A stretch of DNA of 64,000 nucleotides from Thermus igniterrae ATCC 700962 (lineage in GTDB: Bacteria; Deinococcota; Deinococci; Deinococcales; Thermaceae): positions 22,400-86,399 of the forward strand of contig NZ_AQWU01000070.1 in NCBI RefSeq assembly GCF_000376265.1. The letters run 5' to 3'. Of this stretch, positions 52,712 to 60,901 are shown piece by piece; positions within the stretch are counted from its first letter, which is position 1; every line of letters begins with the position of its first letter. The notes below the pieces were generated by a model. That model was not told the DNA's origin. It made no database searches and was given only the letters and a program-made list of their open reading frames with translations. Position numbers and translations under genes: made by a program.

Positions 52712-55700
52712 TCACCCCGCCATCTTTTCCAGGTTGAAGACCACCTGGCCCTCCTCGTCCTCCAGGGTGGTCTCAAAGCCGGGGAAGGTGCCTTCTCCGA
52801 ACTCCAGGGCCAGCACCTCCTCGGCGATCCAGGCCCCGTGGCGGGCCAGGGCCTCCCGGTAGGCCCCCTGGGCCTGGTAGCCCACCCGGATGCGGTCGGA
52901 GACCCTAAGCCCCATCTCCTTCCGGGCCTGCTGCAGGTGGCGGATGAGGTCCCGGGCCAGGCCCTCAAGCCGCAGTTCCTCCGTCACCCGCACCTCCAGG
53001 GCGGCCACGTACCCGTCCTTCTCCAGGGCCTGGTAGCCCTCGGGGGCCTGGGCCTCGAGGAGCACCTCCTCGGGGGCCAGGGTTAGGGTCTCCCCCTCCA
53101 CCAAAAGGGGCACCCCCTCCCCCTTCAGCACCAGGGCCGCCACCCTTTCCGCTTCCCTCTCCAGGGCCTCGCGGATCTTGGGGACCAGCTTCCCGTACTT
53201 CTTGCCAAGAAGCTTGAGGTTGGGCAGGACCCGGTAGCTCAGGATGGCCTCCCCGGGTTCCAGGACCCGCACCTCCTTCACGTTGAGCTCCTCGGCGATC
53301 TCCGGGGCGAAGTGCCTGAGGCCCTCCCGCTCCAGGGGGGTGGGGGCGGTGACCAGGAGGAGGGGGAGGGGGGTGCGGGTCTTGACCCCGCTCCTGGCCC
53401 GGGCGGAGCGGGCCAGGTCCACCACCTTGAGCACCGCCCGCATCTTGGCCACCAGGGCCTCGTCCACCCGGGCGGGGTCCACCTGGGGCCAGTCCGCCAG
53501 GTGGACGGAGAGGGGGGCCTCGGGGTCCAGGCTCCGCACCAGGTTCTGCCAGAGCACCTCGGCCAGGAAGGGGGTGAAGGGGGCGGTGAGCTTGGCCACC
53601 AGGACCAGGGCCTCGTAAAGGGTGGCGTAGGCGGACTCCCGGTCCAGGGGGTCCTCGTTTTTCCAGTAGCGCCGCCTGCCCCGGCGCACGTACCACTGGG
53701 AGAGGTCCTCCACCACGAAGTCCCGGAGGGCGCGGCTAGAGGTGGTGGGGTCGTAGGCCTCCAGGGCCTCCGTGACCCGGGCGATGAGGTCCTGCATGCG
53801 GGCCAAAAGCCAGCGGTCCAGCTCGGGCCGCGCCTCCGGGGCAGGGGGGTTTTTCAGGTCCGGCCGGTCCAGGTTGGCGTAGGTGACGAAGAAGCTGTAC
53901 ACGTTCCAGAGGGTCAGGAAGTAGTCCCGCACCGTCTCCCGCACCAGATTGGGCCCGAAGCGGCGGTCGGCCTCGGGAGGGGCGGAGACGTAGATGTACC
54001 ACCTGAGGGCGTCGGCCCCGAACTCCCGCAGGATGTCCCAGGGGTCCACCACGTTCCCCTTGGACTTGCTCATTTTCTGCCCCTTTTCGTCCAGGATGAG
54101 GCCGTGGCAGATGACGTTTTTGAAGGCGATGGAGCCGAAGAGCATCACCCCCAGCTGGTGCAGGGAGTTGAACCAGCCCCGGGTCTGGTCAATCCCCTCG
54201 GCGATGAAGTCCGCGGGGAAGGCCTCCTGGAACTCCTCCCTGTGCTCAAAGGGGTAGTGGAGGGAAGCGAAGGGCATGGCCCCGGAGTCGTACCACACGT
54301 CAATCACGTAGGGTACCCGGCGCATCACCCCGCCGCAGGCGCACCGGAGCTCCACCCGGTCCACGTAGGGGCGGTGGGGGTCAAAGGGCTCGGGAAGGGG
54401 AGCGGTGGCCCTTTCCCTCAGCTCCTGGAAGCTCCCGATGGCCTCCTCTTTGCCGCAGTCCCCGCAGACCCAGATGGGCAGGGGGGTGCCCCAGTAGCGG
54501 TTGCGGCTTAAGGCCCAGTCCACCAGGTTCCTCAGCCACTCCCCGTAGCGCCCTTCCTTGATGTGGGGGGGCACCCAGTTGATCTCCTGGTTCTTCGCCA
54601 GGAGCTCCTCCTTAAAGCGGGTGTTGCGGATGAACCAGGTCTCGGTGGCGTAGTACATGAGGGGGGTGGAGCAACGCCAGCAGTGGGGGTAGCTGTGGAG
54701 GTAGCTTTCCTCCTTGAAGAGGAGGCCGCGGGCGCGGAGGTCCTTGAGGATGGCCCGGTTGGCCTCCCGGAAGAAGAGGCCCTGGAAAGGTTCCACCAAA
54801 AGCCGTCCTTCCTCATCCACGGTCTTGAGGAGGGGTAGCCCGTAGGCGCGGGCGGTCTCCAGGTCCTCGGCGCCGAAGGCCGGGGCCTGGTGGACGATGC
54901 CGGTGCCGTCTTCCCGGCTCACGTACTCCGCCAGGACCACCACGTAGCCCTTGTCCAGGGCCTGGGGATAGGGGGGGTGGTAGGCCAGGCCCTCGAGGTC
55001 CCGTCCGGCAAAGGTCTTCAGCACCGGGGCCTCTTCTCCAAGGAGCCGCTTCCCCAGGCCTTCCTCCAGGATCAGGGCCTCCTCGCCCACGGCGAAGGCG
55101 GCGTAGGTGTAGTCGGGGTGGACGGCCGCCGCCACGTTGCCGGGCAGGGTCCAGGGGGTGGTGGTCCAGATGAGGAGGCTGGCCCCCTCCAGGCCCAGCC
55201 TCTTGGGCTCCCGGAGGGGAAGGCGCACGTAGACCGAGGGGTCGGTGATCTCCTTGTAGCCCAGGGCCAGCTCGTGGGAGGAGAGGGGGGTGCCGCACCG
55301 GGGGCAGTAGGGCACCACCTTGTGGTCGCGGTAGAGGAGACCCCGGTCAAAGAGGGTCTTCAGGCTCCACCAGATGCTCTCCACGTAGGTGGGGTGGAGG
55401 GTGGCGTAGGCGTTCTTGAGGTCCACCCAGTAGCCCAGGCGTTCGGTGAAAACCTCCCACTCCTTCTCGTAGGTGAAGACGGACTCCCGGCAGGCCTGGT
55501 TGAAGCGCTCAATGCCATAGGCCTCAATCTCCCGCTTGTTCTTGAGGCCAAGCCTTTTCTCCACCTCCAGCTCCACGGGAAGCCCGTGGGTGTCCCAACC
55601 CGCCCGCCTGGGCACGTAGTAGCCCCGCATGGTCTTGTAGCGGGGAAAGAGGTCCTTGTAGCTTCGCGCCTGGGCGTGGCCCACGTGGGGTAGGCCGTTG

Positions 55701-55846
55701 GCCGTGGGGGGGCCCTCGTAGACGGTGAACCGGGGGCCACCCTGGCGGTTTTCCACGCTCTTCTCAAAGATGGCCTCCCGCTTCCAGAACGCCAGGACCT
55801 CCTCCTCCAGCCTGGGAAAGTTGGGCTCGCCGACCTCCTTGAACAT
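52712..55846 (-). CDS. ileS: Isoleucyl-tRNA synthetase
   Basis: A 1044-residue class I synthetase, the length known for Thermus IleRS, from ATG at 55846. It has a HIGH-like [15 protein letters not shown] near residue 50, [20 protein letters not shown] near 596, the CP1 editing domain between, and zinc Cys pairs ([24 protein letters not shown]). It charges tRNA-Ile and edits valine. A T-box leader lies upstream; GGGAGG lies before the start. Confidence 0.97.
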   Translation of the reverse strand: MFKEVGEPNFPRLEEEVLAFWKREAIFEKSVENRQGGPRFTVYEGPPTANGLPHVGHAQARSYKDLFPRYKTMRGYYVPRRAGWDTHGLPVELEVEKRLGLKNKREIEAYGIERFNQACRESVFTYEKEWEVFTERLGYWVDLKNAYATLHPTYVESIWWSLKTLFDRGLLYRDHKVVPYCPRCGTPLSSHELALGYKEITDPSVYVRLPLREPKRLGLEGASLLIWTTTPWTLPGNVAAAVHPDYTYAAFAVGEEALILEEGLGKRLLGEEAPVLKTFAGRDLEGLAYHPPYPQALDKGYVVVLAEYVSREDGTGIVHQAPAFGAEDLETARAYGLPLLKTVDEEGRLLVEPFQGLFFREANRAILKDLRARGLLFKEESYLHSYPHCWRCSTPLMYYATETWFIRNTRFKEELLAKNQEINWVPPHIKEGRYGEWLRNLVDWALSRNRYWGTPLPIWVCGDCGKEEAIGSFQELRERATAPLPEPFDPHRPYVDRVELRCACGGVMRRVPYVIDVWYDSGAMPFASLHYPFEHREEFQEAFPADFIAEGIDQTRGWFNSLHQLGVMLFGSIAFKNVICHGLILDEKGQKMSKSKGNVVDPWDILREFGADALRWYIYVSAPPEADRRFGPNLVRETVRDYFLTLWNVYSFFVTYANLDRPDLKNPPAPEARPELDRWLLARMQDLIARVTEALEAYDPTTSSRALRDFVVEDLSQWYVRRGRRRYWKNEDPLDRESAYATLYEALVLVAKLTAPFTPFLAEVLWQNLVRSLDPEAPLSVHLADWPQVDPARVDEALVAKMRAVLKVVDLARSARARSGVKTRTPLPLLLVTAPTPLEREGLRHFAPEIAEELNVKEVRVLEPGEAILSYRVLPNLKLLGKKYGKLVPKIREALEREAERVAALVLKGEGVPLLVEGETLTLAPEEVLLEAQAPEGYQALEKDGYVAALEVRVTEELRLEGLARDLIRHLQQARKEMGLRVSDRIRVGYQAQGAYREALARHGAWIAEEVLALEFGEGTFPGFETTLEDEEGQVVFNLEKMAG

Positions 55847-55858
55847 GGCCACCTCCCT

Positions 55859-56152
55859 AAAAGGACGCCCGCGCCCTATGGGCGCGGACGAAAGCCAGCA
55901 GGGCTTCCGCGGTACCACCGCGCTTCCTGGGGGTGTCCCCAGGCCCTCGTTGGCGCTATTACGGGCGCACCCGGCGGGCATTACTCAGGGGGTTGCCCTT
56001 TTCCTCCCGCGGCTCCGGGGTGATCTTCCCGCCTTTCCTCACCACCGGGCTTCCACCCTCCCCGGCTCGCTAGGGGCTCTTGGAAAGGGGTACTCTCCCC
56101 ATCCTCGCCTTTACAGCTTCCGCCCCCTGGGGTAAAATCCCCCGTTGGCGGC
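55859..56152 (-). promoter_or_regulatory. T-box riboswitch in the ileS leader, specifier AUC (Ile)
   Basis: On the minus strand the Stem I specifier loop is visible: GGGG-AGAGTA-CCCCTTTCC opposite GGAAAGGCGGG-AAGATCA-CCCC. The lower GGAAAGG/CCTTTCC and GGGG/CCCC arms pair, leaving AGTA on one side and the codon ATC (plus positions 56022-56024) on the other. The T-box TGGTACCGCG is at 55908-55917. A hairpin with arms CCGCGCCC/GGGCGCGG (55869-55887) is followed by TTTT (55859-55862) and the Shine-Dalgarno. Uncharged tRNA-Ile should raise expression. Confidence 0.9.
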
Positions 56153-56159
56153 TAAGGCT

Positions 56160-56189
56160 ATGCTAGCAGCCCCTCCCCCAGCTTGACAA
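56160..56189 (-). promoter_or_regulatory. ileS promoter
   Basis: On the minus strand TTGTCA (56184-56189) and TAGCAT (56160-56165) are 18 bp apart. It would yield a leader of about 306 nt containing the T-box. Confidence 0.7.
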
Positions 56190-56213
56190 CGCCCTTCTCG
56201 GGTCTGCTAGACT
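56183..56213 (+). promoter_or_regulatory. tal-rho promoter
   Basis: A perfect TTGACA (56183-56188) is followed after 19 bp by TAGACT (56208-56213). The spacer is long, but the -35 is consensus and overlaps the divergent ileS -35 by five bases. Confidence 0.6.
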
Positions 56214-56255
56214 CAGGCTAAGCCGGTACCCTTTCCGCACAAAAGGAGTTTGATC

Positions 56256-56927
56256 ATGGAGCTTTACCTGGACACCGCTAACTTGGAGGAAATACGGGAG
56301 ATTGCCGGCTGGGGGGTGCTTTCCGGGGTGACCACCAACCCCACCCTGGTGGCCAAGGAGTTCGCCGCCCGGGGGGAGCGCCTCACGGAGGAGGGGCTGG
56401 CCGCCCACCTACGGGCCGTCTGTGAGGCGGCCGGGGGCCCGGTTTCCGCGGAGGTGACGGCCCTCGAGGCCGAGGCCATGGTGACCGAGGGAAGGCGGCT
56501 TGCCGCCTTGCATCCTCAGATCGTGGTCAAGCTTCCCACCACCGAGGAGGGCCTCAAGGCCTGCCGGCGGCTTTCCGCCGAGGGGGTGCGGGTCAACATG
56601 ACCCTGATCTTCTCGGCCAACCAGGCCCTCCTGGCGGCCCGGGCAGGGGCCAGCTACGTGAGCCCCTTCCTGGGCCGGGTAGACGACATCTCCTGGGATG
56701 GGGGCCAGCTCCTGCGGGAAATCGTGGAGATGGCTCAGGTCCAGGACCTTCCCGTGCGGGTCATTGCCGCCTCCATCCGCCACCCGCGCCACGTCACCGA
56801 GGCGGCCCTCCTGGGCGCGGACATCGCCACCATGCCCCATGCCGTGTTCAAGCAGCTCCTGAAGCACCCCCTTACGGACCTCGGCCTCAAGCGCTTTATG
56901 GAGGATTGGGAGAAGGTTAAGCCATGA
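56256..56927 (+). CDS. tal: Transaldolase, short TalC/MipB type
   Basis: A 223-residue TIM-barrel enzyme of the short transaldolase/fructose-6-phosphate aldolase family. The Schiff-base Lys is in QIVVKLPTTEEGLKA (about residue 91), and the start ELYLDTANLEEIREIAGWG and NMTLIFSANQALLAARAGA are family signatures. AAGGAG lies 8 nt before ATG 56256, favoured over a TTG two codons earlier. It overlaps rho by 4 bp. Confidence 0.95.
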   Translation: MELYLDTANLEEIREIAGWGVLSGVTTNPTLVAKEFAARGERLTEEGLAAHLRAVCEAAGGPVSAEVTALEAEAMVTEGRRLAALHPQIVVKLPTTEEGLKACRRLSAEGVRVNMTLIFSANQALLAARAGASYVSPFLGRVDDISWDGGQLLREIVEMAQVQDLPVRVIAASIRHPRHVTEAALLGADIATMPHAVFKQLLKHPLTDLGLKRFMEDWEKVKP

Positions 56928-58204
56928 GGAGAAAAGCGGAAGCCCCGGAGACGCCCCTCTCCTACCAGGAGCTCTCGGCCAAGATTCTGCCCGAGTTGCA
57001 CCTCCTGGCCCAGGAGGCGGGCATTGAGAACTACAAGCGGATGAAGAAGGACCAGCTGATCATGGCCCTCCTGGAGAGGCAGACCCAGGGCGAGGGCCTG
57101 CAGCTGGTCAAGGGCTACCTGGAGATCAGCCCTGATGGCTACGGGTTCCTCACGGAAAACCTCTACAACCTGGAGTCCCGGGTGGCCATCGTCTCCGCCG
57201 GCCTCATCCGCCAGTACGCCCTGAGGAGCGGGGACCACGTGGTGGGCCGGGTGCGCCCGCCCCGGGAGAACGAGCGCTACGGCACCCTCCTCAAGGTGGA
57301 GGCGGTGAACGACCTGGACCCCGAGGCCGCCAAGAACCGCCCCCGTTTTGACGAGCTCATCCCCCAGTTCCCCGACCGGCAGATCCGGCTGGAGACCACC
57401 CCGGACGAGCTTTCCACCCGGGTGATTGACCTCCTGGCCCCCATCGGCCGGGGGCAGCGGGGGCTCATCGTGGCCCCGCCCAAGGCGGGGAAGACCACCC
57501 TCCTCAAGAAGATCGCCAACGCCGTCCTCAAGAACGAGCCCGACATCAAGGTAATCGTCCTCCTCATTGACGAGCGCCCCGAGGAGGTGACGGACTTCCG
57601 GGAGAGCGTCCAGGGGGCCGAGGTCATCGCCAGCACCTTTGACGAGCCCCCCCAGAACCACATCCGTGTGGCGGAGTTCGTCCACGAGCGGGCCAAGCGC
57701 ATCGTGGAGGAAGGCGGGCACGTGATGATCCTCCTGGACTCCATCACCCGCCTGGCCCGGGCCAACAACCTGGTGACCCCGCCCACGGGCCGCACCCTCT
57801 CCGGGGGTCTGGACTCCGCCGCCCTCTACTTCCCCAAGCGCTTCCTGGGGGCCGCCCGCAACATCCGGGGTGGGGGTAGCCTCACCATCCTGGCCACCGC
57901 CTTGGTGGAGACGGGTAGCCGCATGGACGACGTGATCTTTGAGGAGTTCAAGGGGACGGGCAACATGGAGCTCCACCTCTCCCGCCGCCTGGAGGAGCGC
58001 CGCATCTTCCCCGCCATAGACATCCTCAAGTCGGGCACCCGGCGGGAGGAGCTTCTGCTGGGGGAGGAGGTGGTGCACAAGATGTGGCTCCTGCGCAAGG
58101 TCCTGGCGGACATGGACCCCGCTGAGGCCATGGAGATGCTCCTCTCCCGCCTGGGGCGCACCAAGAGCAACAAGGAGTTCCTGGCCTCCCTGGCGGCCCG
58201 CTAG
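56924..58204 (+). CDS. rho: Transcription termination factor Rho
   Basis: A 426-residue hexameric RNA helicase-translocase. Its N-terminal RNA-binding region (DGYGFLTENLYNLESRV), Walker A loop (APPKAGKTTLLKKIA, about residues 185-200), Walker B (VMILLDSITRLARANN) and the C-terminal arginine region (EERRIFPAIDILKSGTRREE) are all visible. It overlaps tal by 4 bp and is closed by a perfect terminator hairpin. Confidence 0.97.
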   Translation: MRRKAEAPETPLSYQELSAKILPELHLLAQEAGIENYKRMKKDQLIMALLERQTQGEGLQLVKGYLEISPDGYGFLTENLYNLESRVAIVSAGLIRQYALRSGDHVVGRVRPPRENERYGTLLKVEAVNDLDPEAAKNRPRFDELIPQFPDRQIRLETTPDELSTRVIDLLAPIGRGQRGLIVAPPKAGKTTLLKKIANAVLKNEPDIKVIVLLIDERPEEVTDFRESVQGAEVIASTFDEPPQNHIRVAEFVHERAKRIVEEGGHVMILLDSITRLARANNLVTPPTGRTLSGGLDSAALYFPKRFLGAARNIRGGGSLTILATALVETGSRMDDVIFEEFKGTGNMELHLSRRLEERRIFPAIDILKSGTRREELLLGEEVVHKMWLLRKVLADMDPAEAMEMLLSRLGRTKSNKEFLASLAAR

Positions 58205-58214
58205 GGGGTTTGTG

Positions 58215-58252
58215 GCCCTGGGGGGCGGGCTTTCCGCCCCCCAGGGCGTTTT
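58215..58252 (+). terminator. Terminator after rho
   Basis: Perfect 14-bp arms GCCCTGGGGGGCGG and CCGCCCCCCAGGGC with a 5-nt loop, followed by GTTTT. Confidence 0.92.
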
Positions 58253-58257
58253 GCCCC

Positions 58258-58288
58258 TTGCCTTCTTAGGGGTAGGGGTTGGTATAAT
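58258..58288 (+). promoter_or_regulatory. Promoter of the LysM-M23 gene
   Basis: TATAAT (58283-58288) is perfect; TTGCCT (58258-58263) with a 19-bp spacer is a possible -35. The leader is about 35 nt. Confidence 0.65.
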
Positions 58289-58329
58289 CCCGGCGGTGGT
58301 TCATAGGGGGTTCTTTTTGGAGGTGCACG

Positions 58330-59526
58330 TTGCGGGGAATTAAAGGAGCGTTGGGCTTTTTTGCCCTCTCCGCTTTAGCCTTTGCCAAGGTTTCCATTCT
58401 GAGCCCTCTGCCCCTTCCCGAGGCCACGGTGGAGGTGGGGCGGGCGGCCAAGAAGGGGTGGGTCGTCTACCAGGTGAGGCCCGGGGACACCCTGGCCGGC
58501 ATCGCCGCCCGCTACGGGGTGGACCCCAAGCACATCATGTGGTCCAGCGGCCTTAAAGACGACCGGCTCCAGGTGGGCCAGCGCCTGCAGATTCCCCTGG
58601 TGGCGGCGGAGGAGCGCCCTCCCCGGGTACCCCCGGGGGTGAAGGCCTACCGGGTGCGCCCGGGGGACACCCTGGCCTCCGTGGCCCAGCGCTTCGGCCT
58701 CACCCCTTTGGAGCTGGTCTCCGCCAACCCCTCCCTGGAGAGCCTGGACCGGCTGGTGGCGGGTAGCGTCCTCTACATCCCCAAGGAGGCCAAGGGCCTG
58801 GTGGTGGCCCTGCCCGAGGGGGAGACCCTGGTGGACCTGGCCCAGCGCTTTGGGCTTTCCCCCGTGCGGGTGGCCCAGGCCAACGGGGTGGAAAACCCCG
58901 CGGAGCTCCGCCCGGGAGACCTGGTCCTCCTCCCCGGCATCCAGGCCAGGACCACCTACCAGCGCCTTTTGGCCAAACAGGAGGCGGAGCGGCAGGCCCG
59001 CCTCGAGGCGGAGCGCCGGCGCCAGGAGGAGCTTAGACGCCTGGCGGAGGAGAGGAGGAGGCAGCAGGCCTTGGCCCAGCAACGTACCCGGCAGGTGCAG
59101 CAGGCCCAGACCCAGCGGCCCCAGGTGCGCCGGGTGAGCTACCAGGAGGGGGCCATGCGCTGGCCCCTTTCCGGTTTCCGCATCACCACCTACTTCGGCC
59201 AGCGGGGGGCCTTCCAGCGCTACCACACCGGGATAGACCTGGCCGCTCCCTACGGCACCCCGGTGGTGGCCGCCAAGGCGGGGCAGGTGCAGGTGGCGGG
59301 CTGGAGCGCCTTCGGCTACGGCTTCCACGTGGTCCTGGACCACGGGGGTGGGGTGGAGACCCTCTACGCCCACCTTTCCCGCATGGCCGTGCGGGCCGGG
59401 GACTGGGTGGAGGCGGGGGAGGTCATCGGGTACGTGGGCTCCACCGGCTGGTCCACGGGGCCCCACCTGCACTTTGAGGTGCGGGTGAACGGGGTGGTGC
59501 GCAACCCCCTGGCCTACCTGCCCTAG
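58330..59526 (+). CDS. LysM repeat / M23 endopeptidase, exported
   Basis: A 398-residue protein starting with TTG, 4-5 nt after GGAGGTG. A signal peptide (about residues 1-19) precedes three LysM repeats (about 46-92, 103-147, 150-195), a charged coiled-coil (205-265) and an M23 peptidase domain (285-398) with [11 protein letters not shown], then YAHLSRM and [12 protein letters not shown]. The zinc ligands are intact, so it should cut peptidoglycan cross-bridges. The gene has its own promoter and terminator, so it is probably monocistronic. Confidence 0.9.
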   Translation: MRGIKGALGFFALSALAFAKVSILSPLPLPEATVEVGRAAKKGWVVYQVRPGDTLAGIAARYGVDPKHIMWSSGLKDDRLQVGQRLQIPLVAAEERPPRVPPGVKAYRVRPGDTLASVAQRFGLTPLELVSANPSLESLDRLVAGSVLYIPKEAKGLVVALPEGETLVDLAQRFGLSPVRVAQANGVENPAELRPGDLVLLPGIQARTTYQRLLAKQEAERQARLEAERRRQEELRRLAEERRRQQALAQQRTRQVQQAQTQRPQVRRVSYQEGAMRWPLSGFRITTYFGQRGAFQRYHTGIDLAAPYGTPVVAAKAGQVQVAGWSAFGYGFHVVLDHGGGVETLYAHLSRMAVRAGDWVEAGEVIGYVGSTGWSTGPHLHFEVRVNGVVRNPLAYLP

Positions 59527-59531
59527 GGGAA

Positions 59532-59557
59532 GCCGGGGAGGGCCGGGGGCGCCGGCC
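59532..59557 (+). terminator. Terminator of the LysM-M23 gene
   Basis: GCCGGGGGC and GCCCCCGGC with a 4-nt loop are followed by TTTT. Confidence 0.88.
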
Positions 59558-59618
59558 CCCGGCTTTTAGGTTTAGCCGCTTGACCCGGTGGGCGGTAAGC
59601 TGGAGGATGGAGGACGGG

Positions 59619-60500
59619 ATGGAGAAGGGAACCTTTCAGATCAAGACGGGCTTCGCCGAGATGTTCAAGGGTGGGGTGATCATGGACGTGACCACCCCCG
59701 AGCAGGCGGTGATCGCCGAGGAGGCGGGGGCGGTGGCGGTGATGGCCCTGGAGAGGGTCCCCGCCGACATCCGGGCCCAGGGTGGGGTGGCCCGCATGTC
59801 CGACCCCAAGGTCATCAAGGAGATCATGGCCGCGGTTTCCATTCCCGTGATGGCCAAGGTGCGGATCGGCCACTTCGTGGAGGCCATGATCCTCGAGGCC
59901 ATCGGGGTGGACTTCATTGACGAGTCCGAGGTCCTCACCCCCGCCGACGAGGAGCACCACATTGACAAGTGGAAGTTCAAGGTGCCCTTCGTGAACGGGG
60001 CCCGGGACCTGGGGGAGGCCTTAAGGCGCATCGCCGAAGGAGCGGCCATGATCCGCACCAAGGGGGAGGCGGGCACGGGCAACGTGGTGGAGGCGGTCCG
60101 CCACGCCCGCACCATGTGGAAGCAGATCCGCTACGTCCAGTCCCTGCGGGAGGACGAGCTGGTGGCCTATGCCAAGGAGATCGGGGCCCCCTTGGAGCTG
60201 GTCCGGTGGGTCCACCACCACGGCCGCCTTCCCGTGGTGAACTTCGCTGCCGGGGGCATCGCCACCCCGGCCGATGCCGCCTTGATGATGCACCTGGGGA
60301 TGGATGGGGTCTTCGTGGGAAGCGGCATCTTCAAGTCCGGGGACCCCAGGAAGCGGGCCCGGGCCATCGTGCGGGCGGTGACCCACTACAACGACCCCGA
60401 GGTCCTGGCCGAGGTGAGCGAGGACCTGGGGGAGCCCATGGTGGGCATCAACCTGGACCAGCTCAAGGAGGAGGAGCGCCTGGCCCGGCGGGGCTGGTAG
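59619..60500 (+). CDS. pdxS: Pyridoxal 5'-phosphate synthase subunit PdxS
   Basis: A 293-residue TIM-barrel synthase that builds PLP from ribose 5-phosphate, glyceraldehyde 3-phosphate and ammonia. Signatures: [32 protein letters not shown] with its catalytic Lys, and [18 protein letters not shown] 59619 is chosen (GGAGG before it; family length), not TTG 59580 or ATG 59607. Its glutaminase partner PdxT is not next to it, unlike in many genomes. Confidence 0.95.
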   Translation: MEKGTFQIKTGFAEMFKGGVIMDVTTPEQAVIAEEAGAVAVMALERVPADIRAQGGVARMSDPKVIKEIMAAVSIPVMAKVRIGHFVEAMILEAIGVDFIDESEVLTPADEEHHIDKWKFKVPFVNGARDLGEALRRIAEGAAMIRTKGEAGTGNVVEAVRHARTMWKQIRYVQSLREDELVAYAKEIGAPLELVRWVHHHGRLPVVNFAAGGIATPADAALMMHLGMDGVFVGSGIFKSGDPRKRARAIVRAVTHYNDPEVLAEVSEDLGEPMVGINLDQLKEEERLARRGW

Positions 60501-60510
60501 GGGGAGTGGG

Positions 60511-60870
60511 ATGGCCCGGGCGGTCTGCGGGATTTACGAGATCCACCCGGAGCGGGTGGAGCAGGCCCGGGCCGCCCTGCCCCAGGAGGCCCTCCTGCAG
60601 GAGGCCAGCCTTCTCCTGAAGGCCCTTTCCGACCCCACCCGTATGCGCCTCCTCCTGGCCCTGGGGGCGGCGGGGGAGCTTTGCGTCTGCGACCTGGCCC
60701 TGGTGGTGGGGGTCTCCGTTTCGGCGGTGAGCCACCAGCTCCGGCTTTTACGCCAGGCCCGGCTGGTGGCCTTTCGCCGGGAGGGCAAGCAGGTCTACTA
60801 CCGCCTGGCCGATGCCCACGTGGCCCGGCTCCTGCAGGAGGCCCTGGCCCACGCGGAAGAAAACACTTGA
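60511..60870 (+). CDS. smtB: ArsR/SmtB family metal-sensing repressor
   Basis: A 119-residue winged-helix repressor. The DNA-reading part is LSDPTRMRLLLALGAAGELC, VSVSAVSHQLRLLRQARLV. The alpha-5 metal site DxH-x10-HxxE is exact (DAH near residue 101, then HAEE), and a C-V-C pair lies in the alpha-3 region (ELCVCDLA), so it may bind Zn/Cd and possibly arsenite. In T. thermophilus a SmtB/ArsR protein controls an adjacent P1B efflux ATPase. It lies 31 bp before that ATPase. Confidence 0.93.
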   Translation: MARAVCGIYEIHPERVEQARAALPQEALLQEASLLLKALSDPTRMRLLLALGAAGELCVCDLALVVGVSVSAVSHQLRLLRQARLVAFRREGKQVYYRLADAHVARLLQEALAHAEENT

Positions 60871-60885
60871 CCAACTGCTCAAATG
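60864..60885. promoter_or_regulatory. Operator-like inverted repeat between smtB and the ATPase
   Basis: A 9-4-9 imperfect inverted repeat (seven of nine positions pair) has the core TTGACC-AACT-GCTCAA and includes the smtB stop codon. A GATACT hexamer (60885-60890), 11 nt before the ATPase ATG, could be its -10. This is the kind and position of site expected for an ArsR/SmtB repressor. Confidence 0.5.
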
Positions 60886-60901
60886 ATACTACCCTGGGGG
60901 C

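Noticed and set aside
59580..59618. Upstream TTG and ATG starts for pdxS
   Set aside because: The 293-residue form from 59619 has a spaced GGAGG and fits the known length.
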